From Candidatus Paraburkholderia kirkii (GTDB lineage: Bacteria > Pseudomonadota > Gammaproteobacteria > Burkholderiales > Burkholderiaceae), in contig LFKV01000023.1 in the NCBI GenBank assembly GCA_001189345.1, forward strand, positions 149,899-213,898: a stretch of DNA of 64,000 nt. Direction: 5' to 3'. Shown here piece after piece: positions 45,293 through 53,100 of the stretch (positions are counted from its first letter, which is position 1; every line of letters starts with the position of its first letter). Position numbers and translations under genes: made by a program. The notes under the pieces were generated by a model. That model had not been told where the DNA came from, ran no database searches, and worked only from the letters and a program-made list of their open reading frames with translations.

Positions 45293-46406
45293 TTGCGCTG
45301 CGTCATTGAATTAGCACCCTGTCTGTGTTCAGATACAGGTCATGGGTCAAAATGAACCTGACAGATATCGAACGTGAGCAACTGTTGTCGGCGGCGCGCA
45401 GCCGAACGGTGCGTGCGGCGGACGTGCGACGCGCAAAGTTGATCCTGATGCTCGAGGACGGCGAATCGCGCGACAGTATCATGCGCACACTGGGTTGCGA
45501 TTCGCGCTTCATCGCACGCTGGTCGGGGCGCTTCCTCAGCGAGCGACTAGCCGGCATGTACGCCCGGCACCGCGGGCGGGCGCCTACGCAGCCACCGGCC
45601 AAACTGGAAGCGCGGGTGCTCAAGTGCACCCTCAAGCACAAACCCGCCGACGGTTCGACACACTGGAGTAGCTACAAGCTCGCAGCAGAACTCGGCGACG
45701 TATCGGTCTCGGCCGTGCAGCGCATCTGGCGCAAGCACGGCATCAAGCCGCAGCAGTTGGAGCGGCACATGGTCTCCAACGACCCGGACTTCGAGACCAA
45801 GGCAGCCGACGTGATCGGGCTGTACCTGAACCCGCCGGCGCACGCAGCGGTGTTCTGCGTGGACGAGAAGACCGCGATCCAGGCACTCGATCGCAAGGAC
45901 CGTATGCTGCCGCTGTCGCCCGGGCGCGCCGAGAGTCACGGCTTCGAGTACAAGCGCAACGGCACGCTCAGCCTGTTCGCGGCGTTCAATACTGCCACCG
46001 GCGAGGTGCTGGGCAAGACGGTGGCGCGCCACACCAGCGAGCAGTTCGTGGCCTTCCTGACCGACGTCGTCGCCAGCCAGCCCAAACGCCGGGAAATCCA
46101 CGCGATCTGCGACAACGTCAGCAGCCATAAGACGCAGCGGGTTGCCGACTTCCTTGATGCGCAGCGCAACGTGCACCTGCACTTCACGCCGACCTACTCG
46201 TCGTGGCTCAACCAGGTGGAGAACTGGTTCTCGCGCATTCAGCGTGAAGTGATCGCTCGCGGCATCTTCACTTCGGTGAAGGATTGGGATCGCAAACTGA
46301 TGCCGATACATCCGCGAACACAACAAGAACCCGAAACCGATCAAGTGGAAATATGACGATCCTTCGCGCCGGATTCGACCAGTGCCAATTCAATGACGCA
46401 ATGGAA
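45293..46406 (+). mobile_element. IS630-family insertion sequence
   Basis: Terminal repeats: left TTGCGCTGCGTCATTGAATT and the complement of the right end TTCCATTGCGTCATTGAATT, 20 of 25 identical over the full repeat. It is flanked by TA on both sides (45291-45292, 46407-46408), the usual IS630 target. The left flank is the IS3 end fragment, but the right flank is not the continuation of it, so a deletion or rearrangement followed the insertion. Confidence 0.85.
45352..46396 (+). pseudogene. IS630-family transposase, frameshifted near its end
   Basis: ATG 45352 starts MNLTDIEREQLLSAARSRTV with helix-turn-helix parts (RRAKLILMLEDGESRDSIMR). The catalytic DDE part has FCVDEKTAIQALDRKDRMLP, ICDNVSSHKT and FTPTYSSWLNQVENWFSRIQ. 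Near 46300 one base is missing; the corrected end is YIREHNKNPKPIKWKYDD and stops at 46394-46396, otherwise it stops at 46354. All three acidic residues precede the break, so it might still be active. Confidence 0.85.
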
Positions 46407-46408
46407 TA

Positions 46409-46913
46409 GAGGAGAGGTTCGACCTCTTCGTCTATGACGCTCGTTGGATCATGTGCTGCTGCTACCCGGAGCAGCTTGGCTCCGTCCGCTATGAACAGAG
46501 CAAGCGATTGTTCAAGGAATCCACCTTCCATCAGGCGGCCCTGTTCACGTTCTATTACGGGCAGCGACCGCCGGGAAAGATCGTGGGCGGGCTGGGACTG
46601 ACGGAGGAGCAGCAGTGGGAGTGTGCCTGGCTTCGCTCGATGCACATCACCAAGCGAGCGGACGCTATCACACTGCAGCGGCCAACGGTGCGCAAACACC
46701 TCAAGGAGCCGATCTATGCAGCCCGCAACAAGGCGTTCACGGACGACAATGCGGCGGCCTCATTGCTGCGCCGGGAACGCCTCTGGCTATGCTCGCAGAT
46801 GTTCGGGGACAGCCCCACCGAGATATCCAGGCGACGAGCAGATGAGCGGCGAGCGGATCGCCAGAAACCTAGTTGCCAAGCAGTTGCGGACCATTGCCGA
46901 AGTGCTGCGATAA
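46409..46913 (+). pseudogene. unknown gene truncated by IS630, frameshifted
   Basis: The frame enters from the IS630 edge as ERFDLFVYDARWIMCCCYPE and continues SVRYEQSKRLFKESTFHQAA, FYYGQRPPGKIVGGLGLTEE and AARNKAFTDDNAAASLLRRE. After a shift near 46825 it ends QMSGERIARNLVAKQLRTIA with TAA at 46911-46913. I do not recognise the family; the basic C-terminus and the helices suggest a soluble, possibly DNA- or RNA-binding, protein of an older mobile region. The N-terminus is lost. Confidence 0.4.
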
Positions 46914-46971
46914 CAATTCCGTTTTTCTCTCTTATGGATGCCTTTTTCGACCTAAAGGTCGGATTGGTTTT

Positions 46972-47064
46972 GTCACCCCCTCCAGCCCATACGCAGCAAG
47001 GCTTTCAGGGGGTGACGAAACCGTCGAGCCGGAGGGTGACAACTTCTCTTTTTCTGTCACCCCC
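46972..47064. repeat. four GTCACCC motifs in two inverted pairs
   Basis: GTCACCCCC occurs at 46972-46980 and 47056-47064; GGGGGTGAC at 47007-47015 and GGGTGAC at 47034-47040 are the same motif reversed. They lie within 93 bases between the truncated unknown gene and the small ORF at 47115. This looks like a cluster of protein-binding sites. Confidence 0.7.
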
Positions 47065-47114
47065 AAACCGCACTCTGCGGCGCAGCGCGCCGACGCAACT
47101 ATGAGGTAACTATT

Positions 47115-47285
47115 ATGGAAATGCTTAACCTGGATCAAGCCGGAGACTTCCTCGCCTCAATGACGATCACTCAGACGATCGACGCGGGACATGCAATTGT
47201 GCACATCGGAACCGATGAAGCTGGGCAGCGCGTGGTGCTGATGAACGACTGCAACGGAGACACATGCGTCAGCGCATCGCTGTAA
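47115..47285 (+). CDS. small ORF of 56 residues
   Basis: ATG 47115 follows GAGG by 9 bases. The product MEMLNLDQAGDFLASMTITQ continues with AGHAIVHIGTDEAGQRVVLM and ends CNGDTCVSASL. It reads like a real small alpha/beta protein (balanced hydrophobic pattern), not like random translation. A hairpin follows its stop. The family is unknown; the repeat cluster upstream may regulate it. Confidence 0.5.
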   Translation: MEMLNLDQAGDFLASMTITQTIDAGHAIVHIGTDEAGQRVVLMNDCNGDTCVSASL

Positions 47286-47295
47286 GGCTGACAGG

Positions 47296-47313
47296 AGGGG
47301 CGGTTTCGCCCCT
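47296..47313 (+). terminator. short hairpin after the small ORF
   Basis: The stem AGGGGCG / CGCCCCT has a GTTT loop and lies 10 bases after the stop. There is no U-run, so termination is uncertain. Confidence 0.35.
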
Positions 47314-47381
47314 GCCAACTGCGCACCACCCCGCCTCGCCAACGAACTCCACTGTCCCCAGAAACCGCGACTCGATATCCG

Positions 47382-47846
47382 TCACAGATTGGCGTTCAGG
47401 TAGCCTCGGAACTTCGCCTCGGGCACTGCCACCTTCGTTGCGCAGTCCGCATACACCGGACCTGGCTTTCCATCGCTGTCGTACATGCCTCGGCACACCC
47501 CACCCAAGAGAATCATCATCCCGCCACCACTGGTGGGCACCCGACGTGCGTAGAAGCTCACATAGCCTGTGTGGATTGGCGTGTAGGTCTCGATCGCCCC
47601 TTCGTCCATGTAACGCACCTTCATGTCGGAGTTCGCTTCGACATAGACACGCGTGGCAAGCCATGCACGGTCACAGGTCGTCTGGTCAGCGCACGGCACT
47701 TCGGCAGCGGAGCGCGCCTGAGCGAGCGTCGTTTCGAGCTTCTGCACGGACTCGTCATAAGCGGCGCGCTACTCGGGTGTCATGGTGTTGCAGCCCGTGA
47801 CCGTGAGTGCAAGCGCAGCAAATCCGAAAGCGATGGCGGTCCTCAT
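47382..47846 (-). pseudogene. putative lipoprotein with an in-frame amber codon
   Basis: ATG 47846 starts a lipoprotein signal (MRTAIAFGFAALALTVTGC, lipobox TGC). Codon 26 is TAG (47769-47771), and the same frame continues without shift: RAAYDESVQKLETTLAQARS, DRAWLATRVYVEANSDMKVR, YTPIHTGYVSFYARRVP, ending EAKFRGYLNANL. Only one base change separates this from an intact gene of 154 codons. A perfect TATAAT lies upstream on the minus strand near 47891-47896. The function is unknown. Confidence 0.7.
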
Positions 47847-48145
47847 CGATGATCCCCGTACCGTATTTTGGAAGTTGTTTGCGCCTATTATAGGGACAAA
47901 TCACACGACGCGGCTACGGAAAATAAAAGCCCTAGAAGAATCGAGTGTTCTTGATGGCTATCCATTCATCGACTGGCATCGCGAAAAGCAAAGCCTTATA
48001 GATCGCGGCACGCTGCCGCCTCATGGCCTCTGTTGCAAATACGCAACTCTCGATTGAGGGTAACCGAGTTCGCCGCGAAACGAGTGCCCCAATCCGGGTA
48101 TGGCGTCGATTTGGGGGCATGATTGGGGGCATAGTCTGCAACTCT
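47847..48145. other. unassigned stretch left of the exonuclease remnant
   Basis: A leftward frame (48132-47932) starts MPPIMPPNRRHTRIGALVSR and resembles nothing I know. The lower GC and the foreign end of the exonuclease gene at about 48210 suggest a recombination joint of an old insertion here. Confidence 0.35.
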
Positions 48146-48989
48146 TCAGACACCAACCCACGCCGGTAAAGGCAGAGCGGTGATTTTTCGATTCCTCTTT
48201 TGCGTCGCTTTCCATTCGACGCGGCGCACGAGCGCCGCAAGACGCAGATCCTTCGCGAAGCGCCGCGGTCCGACGAGATGCGAGCGCACATGCTGACGCA
48301 GCCGCACGCTTCTGCCGACGTAGAGCGGCGCGTCATCGTCGCCGTAGAAGACATAGACGCCGCATCCCGCGGGAATCCGCTCGATCGTGTCTTCGTCGAT
48401 GCATGCGGCGAGCTGGAACCGGCACCCATTCGAGATGCGCCTGTATGACGTCCGGCCCGTGAACCCGATGCAGGTGTTGCCAGAATTGCCAGAGCAGATC
48501 GGCGTCGGCGAGCACACGGTGCCGCGCCGAGGGCACGAGCGCGTGCCGTTCCACGAGCGCATCGAGGCCATGACGGCTTTCGGCCGGATAGACCGCGCGC
48601 GCGAGCTGCACCGTGCAGAGCACGTCCGGCGCGAAGCGAAGCCCGACGCGCTTGAATTCGCCCTTCAGGAAGCCATGGTCGAAATGCGCGTTGTGCGCGA
48701 CGAAGAGCCAGCCGCTCATCCGCTCGAGCAGGCTCGAGGCGAGTTGCTCGAAGGTGAGCGCGTCGCGGACCATGGCGTCGTCGATGCCGGTCAGTTGCTG
48801 GATGAACGCGGGAATCGGCTTCTGCGGGTTGACGAGCGACGTCCATTGCGAGACGCCCTGCGGCCCGATCTCCACGATGCCGATCTCGGTGATACAGTCT
48901 ACACTGAAGGTCGCGCCGGTGGTTTCGAGATCGACGAAGACGATCGGCTCGGGCGGATAGGCGAAGCTGGATGAAGAGTCGGGATGCAT
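48146..48989 (-). pseudogene. 3'-5' exonuclease plus GIY-YIG nuclease, frameshifted and truncated
   Basis: ATG 48989 opens a DnaQ-like exonuclease domain: IVFVDLETTG (first Asp and Glu), HNAHFDHGFLKGEF, and RHRVLADADLLWQFW. After a shift near 48430 a GIY-YIG domain follows (AGCGVYVFYGDDDAPLYVGR, SVRLRQHVRSH). Homologues with this fusion go on for another 150 or more residues; here the similarity stops at RRVEWKAT near 48210 and an unrelated tail follows. The family is thought to act in DNA repair, like the UvrC/Cho-type nucleases. Confidence 0.78.
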
Positions 48990-49738
48990 CGTGGACAGCG
49001 AAGGAAGCGGCGTGACGGACCGAAACGGACGGAAACGCGATGGCGAAAGGATTGCCCATTCTAACGCAGCGTGCTGCATCGGGCTGCGATGGGAAACGGC
49101 GTGTGATTCAGAATCCGAGTCGATGTTTTCGGCGCCGGCGCGTGCGAATCATTTGGCGGCGCATAGGTCGATGCGTTTATTCAACCCGTCTGATGACGGC
49201 ATTTTCAATGACATCCACCGAGAAAACAAGTCCGCAATAGCGGATAACCCGTAATAGTATTACCTTATTAACAGCGATTTTTGCTCGCGTTCATTGTGGA
49301 TAAAGCGGATCGCGGGTTCGTGAGTCGAATTACTGCAGCGTATCTAAGGTCTTTCGTCGCCGGCGTCGGAAGGTTGTCTTCGCGCCCACCCCAACGCTCG
49401 CAGGCCGGATGACAGCGAAGAGCGTATGACCATTGTTCAGGCGTCGTCGGAATAATCCATTGATATTCTCAAATAATGCTTGCCAATGAATACCCGGATT
49501 AGGAGCAATGCCCCCCCTGATTAACAAGACCGATAGAAATTCAGGTTTGGCCAAGGTGAAACTGATTTAAGCACCGGTCCCCTATTTAGCGTGCGATCAC
49601 TTCTCGAATGGATAACACCGCTCTCGTAACAGAGTTATTCGAATCGTAAGTGTTTACTCGTCTTGCCCGATCCTCCGACATTAAGCAACATGAAGACAGA
49701 TTCGCAATTCTGGACAAACGTAATGGAGGACTGTGACG
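48990..49738. other. 750-base low-GC gap
   Basis: From 49110 on the base composition drops clearly (for example TAATAGTATTACCTTATTAA at 49252-49271). Small open frames exist but lack ribosome sites and protein-like patterns. It may be transferred DNA or a long upstream region of the ORF at 49739. Confidence 0.4.
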
Positions 49739-49975
49739 ATGACCCAACTCAAGCGTGTTGCGAAATGGTTGAAATCGCTTGCCGCGCCCTCGATCACACC
49801 GGAAACCGAAGCCGTTTCATCATCCGAATTCACTCTCGCCTGGCACGGCGATCACTGGCAGAACCTGCTGGCGTCTCCCATGGACGCGCGTCATTACGTA
49901 ATGGAAGACTGGACCACGCCGCTCGACAACGACATCGTCCCGCGGGAAACCACAGTCTCGATCAGCAAGCCCTGA
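49739..49975 (+). CDS. small hypothetical protein
   Basis: ATG 49739 follows GGAGGA at the right distance. The 78 residues start with a basic helix (MTQLKRVAKWLKSLAAPSIT) and continue FTLAWHGDHWQNLLASPMDA to VPRETTVSISKP. There is no signal peptide. I do not recognise the family. Codon use and a good ribosome site support expression. Confidence 0.5.
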   Translation: MTQLKRVAKWLKSLAAPSITPETEAVSSSEFTLAWHGDHWQNLLASPMDARHYVMEDWTTPLDNDIVPRETTVSISKP

Positions 49976-50491
49976 CGTAGAGCAAAAAAAGCGCGACCGG
50001 GAAGTCACGCTAACAAAGTTTGGAGATCTTTTCCGTCAACGAAAAAGTCTGCTTCGGAAAGCAGAGCCCTCAGTATAGCCATGCGTCCGGCATAAATTAC
50101 CCGCAAAAACCACAAACTTCTGTTTCAAAAATCTCAACAATCGATTTTCAGAGTTTTTCCGTTGCTTTCGGCGTCAATTCGTGTCGCGCATGCGCAACGC
50201 CGATCGGTTGACACCTCCTGCCTTACGCCTTTATTCACACATAAATCCTTGTAAATAAAGAATAATATATGCTATGCGGCGCCGATCATTGCTGCCAGAA
50301 GAATGGAATGGGTTATTGCGGAAATCGGAACGCCCCGCGTGTAACACCGTCTTTACACTTCGTCTGGTCCGGAAACAAATGTATCGGTCGCCGAGGCATT
50401 GCTTCTCCGCCCGCGCCCTCTCGCAGCGCGCCGGAGCAAGGTTTCCTCAAAGCCTGGGTCTCGGGCCCAATCAGCTCTCGGAGTTACAAAG
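49976..50491. other. long AT-rich leader region of the porin gene
   Basis: Over 500 bases without a supported gene. The part 50205-50275 is very AT-rich (AAATAAAGAATAATATATGC) and is the likely porin promoter region, but I cannot fix -35 and -10 boxes with normal spacing. Long, regulated leaders are common for porins. Confidence 0.4.
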
Positions 50492-51604
50492 ATGAAAAAG
50501 ACTCTCATTGTCGCAGCCTTGACGGGCGTTTTTGCCACCGCCGCCCATGCGCAAAGTAGCGTCACGCTGTACGGCCTGATCGATGCGGGCATCACCTACA
50601 CGAACAATCAGCAAGGCCACAGCAACTGGAAGGCGACGAGCGGTTCCGTCAACGGCAGCCGTTGGGGCCTGCGCGGCGCTGAAGACCTCGGCGGCGGCCT
50701 GAAGGCGATCTTCACGTTGGAGAACGGCTTCAACATCATGAACGGCACGAACGGCCAAGGCGGACCAGTTCGGCTCGGTGACCCTCGGCCGTCAATATGA
50801 CTCCGTGGTCGACTTCCTCGGGCCTCTGGCTCTGACGGGCACGCAATACGGCGGCACGCAGTTCGCCCACCCGTTCGACAACGACAACCTCGACAACACG
50901 TTCCGCGTCAACAACTCGGTCAAGTACACGAGCGCGAACTACGGTACACGAGCGCGAACTACGCAGGCTTCAAGTTCGGCGCGATGTACGGCTTCTCGAA
51001 CGAAGCGGGCGGCTTCTCGGATAACCGCGCTTATAGCGCTGGCGTGTCGTACAACTACGGTCCGTTAAACGTTGCGGGCACGTACATGCAGATCAATAAC
51101 GGCGGTTCGCTGAACACGAACAGCGCACTGAACGGCGACAACCCGTTCATTGCCGACCGTCAGCGTATCTTCGGCGGGCGGTATCAACTACGCGTTCGGC
51201 CCGGCAACGGTGGGCTTCGTGTCCACGCAGACGATGCTGGAAAACGCGACGGGAATCAGCAATATCGGCACGCAAGGCGCGGGCATCCAGGCGCTGTCGG
51301 GTCACGTCCGCTTCACGAACTATGAAGTCAACGGCCGTTACAATCTGACGCCGGCTCTGTCGCTCGCCGCGAACTACACGTACACCGACAGCCGTATCGA
51401 CGGCGTGAAGCCGAAGTGGCACCAGAGGTCGATCTGCAAACGGCGTACGCGCTGTCGAAGCACACCGACGTGTACCTGCAAGGCGAATATCAGCACGTGA
51501 CGGACACGAGCGGCACGAACCTCGGCGCGACGATCAACGGTGTGGGTGTTTCGTCGACATCCAACTAGGTGTCGGCAACGGTTGGCGTGCGTCACCGCTT
51601 CTAA
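50492..51604 (+). pseudogene. outer-membrane porin (OpcP/Omp32 type), heavily damaged
   Basis: ATG 50492 starts a signal peptide (MKKTLIVAALTGVFATAAHA) and the first strand QSSVTLYGLIDAGITYTNNQ, typical of Burkholderia general porins. Later parts are GSRWGLRGAEDLGGGLKAIF, QFGSVTLGRQYDSVVDF and YNLTPALSLAANYTYTDSRI, ending VGVRHRF with TAA. Breaks: a shift near 50765, a 20-base duplication at 50924-50963, a shift near 51178, one near 51425, and TAG at 51566-51568 where homologues have a sense codon. No porin can be made from it. Confidence 0.9.
50924..50963. repeat. 20-bp tandem duplication inside the porin gene
   Basis: GTACACGAGCGCGAACTACG occurs twice in a row without a mismatch. Homologous porins have it once (KYTSANYAG), so this is a fresh slippage event that adds 20 bases and shifts the frame. 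Confidence 0.9.
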
Positions 51605-51629
51605 GCAGCACCGGCAGTACCGCAGTCGA

Positions 51630-51657
51630 AAAAGCCGCTCTCTGGAGCGGCTTTTTT
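51630..51657 (+). terminator. rho-independent terminator of the porin gene
   Basis: A perfect 11-base-pair stem (AAAAGCCGCTC / GAGCGGCTTTT) with a TCTG loop is followed by further Ts. Confidence 0.9.
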
Positions 51658-51689
51658 TGCCCGCGCGGCGCCCGCCCGCCGTTCAGCGT

Positions 51690-52241
51690 TCAGTGGGGAT
51701 ACCGCACGTCGACGATGTCGATCTGTTGCACGCCCGTCGGTGTGTGCAATGCAACCGTATCGCCGATCCGCGCCTTCAGAAGCGCCCGCGCGACCGACGA
51801 GATCCAGCTCACGTAGCCGCGCTCGAGATCCACCTCGTCCACGCCGACGATCGTCACCGTCTTCACGTCGCCGTCGTCGCCCGCGTGTCCACCGTGGCGC
51901 CGAAGAATACCTGGTCGACGTTTTCCTGCCTGCTGCTGTCCACTACTTCCGCGAGATCCAGACGTTTCGTCAGAAAGCGGATGCGCCGGTCGATCTCGCG
52001 CAGGCGCCGCTTGCCGTAGATATAGTCGCCGTTCTCCGAGCGATCGCCGTTCTCGAGGCCGCCCAGGAGACGAGCTTGACCACTTCCGGCCGCTCGTTGT
52101 CCAGAAGCTGCAGGAGCTCGTCACGCAGGCGCTGATGGCCGGCCGGCGTGATGTAGTTCTCGTGCCCGCCGGGACGTCCGGATGGCCGAGTTCGAGGTCG
52201 TCGTCGCTATCGTCCGACTCTTTGACAAATGCCTTGTTCAT
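51690..52241 (-). pseudogene. greB: transcript cleavage factor GreB, frameshifted
   Basis: ATG 52241 starts MNKAFVKESDDSDDDLELGH. Other frames then give NYITPAGHQRLRDELLQLLD, NERPEVVKLVSWAA, DRSENGDYIYGKRRLREIDR and RIRFLTKRLDLAEVVDSSRQ, and the last part returns as VKTVTIVGVDEVDLERGYVS to DIVDVRYPH. At least three indels are needed (near 52165, 52050 and 51895). GreB rescues backtracked RNA polymerase; its loss is tolerated when GreA is present. Confidence 0.85.
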
Positions 52242-52391
52242 GATGCGAATCTGATTCCGATTCTCGGAAATTCATGCCTTGAAAGTATCAACTTACCATG
52301 CCTGGCGCCCTCTTCGTCGAAGGAAAATCGATAATTTGGCCCATACCCCTTCCTTTTTAGAGTGGGCTTGGCTATAATTTCGCCTCTGTGT

Positions 52392-52468
52392 GCGGCTGTA
52401 GCTCAGTTGGATAGAGTACTTGGCTACGAACCAAGGGGTCGTGGGTTCGAATCCTGCCAGCCGCGCCA
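52392..52468 (+). tRNA. tRNA-Arg (anticodon ACG)
   Basis: A 77-base cloverleaf: acceptor GCGGCTG / CAGCCGC, D-arm GCTCAGTTGGATAGAGT, anticodon stem CTTGG / CCAAG with loop CTACGAA, T-arm with GGTTCGAATCC, and encoded CCA. A TATAAT box lies at 52373-52378, 14 bases upstream. Anticodon ACG (read as ICG) decodes CGU, CGC and CGA. Confidence 0.96.
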
Positions 52469-52477
52469 TTTTTCGAG

Positions 52478-52505
52478 GGGCCTTCCACACGGAAGGCCCT
52501 TTTTG
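52478..52505 (+). terminator. rho-independent terminator of tRNA-Arg
   Basis: The stem GGGCCTTCC / GGAAGGCCC (52478-52486, 52491-52499) is followed by TTTTTG and more Ts. Confidence 0.85.
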
Positions 52506-52539
52506 TTTTTCTCTTTCCCCTTTTCCTCTCCGCAGGAGT

Positions 52540-53034
52540 GGTTCAAACGCGCGGCGTCGAGCCGATATCGCCGATGTGCGGTCGGGCGACGGCACGTCTT
52601 CCACGGACGTCACCGCGCTCGACTCCCCGATCGCCTCGGCGCGCATGCCGAGAAGCGACTGCGGACGCCGCAGGAATTCATCCTCGACGATATCGCCGAA
52701 CGCGTGCCGCACGAACGCGCGCAACAGCGCGATGCGCAGCGACGGGCCGCGCCCCTCCATGGTCTTGCCGTCCTTGCCGAAGCTCACGCTGCATACCACC
52801 TCGCCGCGCCCGTGATCCTGCATTTCGAGCTTGCAGGCGCGCTCCAGCACGACGGATGCGGCTTCCCATGAGGGTCGACGGCAGGAAGCGCCCGTCCCAC
52901 GGCCTGCCGCGGTCGTTGCCGCGAATAGAGAGCGTCTCTCCGCTATCGGTGAAGTGGATTTCCCGGATGAATTCGTGCAGCCCGCGCGCGACCCAGTAAT
53001 CGAGCGTGGGGCCTTCGAGATCGGAAGTGTTCAT
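52540..53034 (-). pseudogene. DUF2591-family protein, frameshifted and without its normal end
   Basis: ATG 53034 starts MNTSDLEGPTLDYWVARGLH, the hallmark of DUF2591 (phage NinX-related) proteins, and continues IHFTDSGETLSIRGNDRGRP. A shift near 52868 moves to the frame with ERACKLEMQDHGRGEVVCSV and SLRIALLRAFVRHAFGDIVE. No family-like stop is found; the frame runs on into the tRNA terminator. The function is unknown; members occur in phages and Burkholderia chromosomes. Confidence 0.65.
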
Positions 53035-53100
53035 TGCGGCGCTCTCTCCTCGTCGTCGATTGACGACGGCCATGATGCATGCCGCATTCCCGCGCCGGGA

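Noticed and set aside
46972..47064. CRISPR array made of GTCACCC repeats
   Set aside because: Repeats are 7-9 bases, in alternating orientation and at irregular distance.
47932..48132. Leftward 66-residue frame starting MPPIMPPN
   Set aside because: No ribosome site and no recognisable family; it spans a probable recombination joint.
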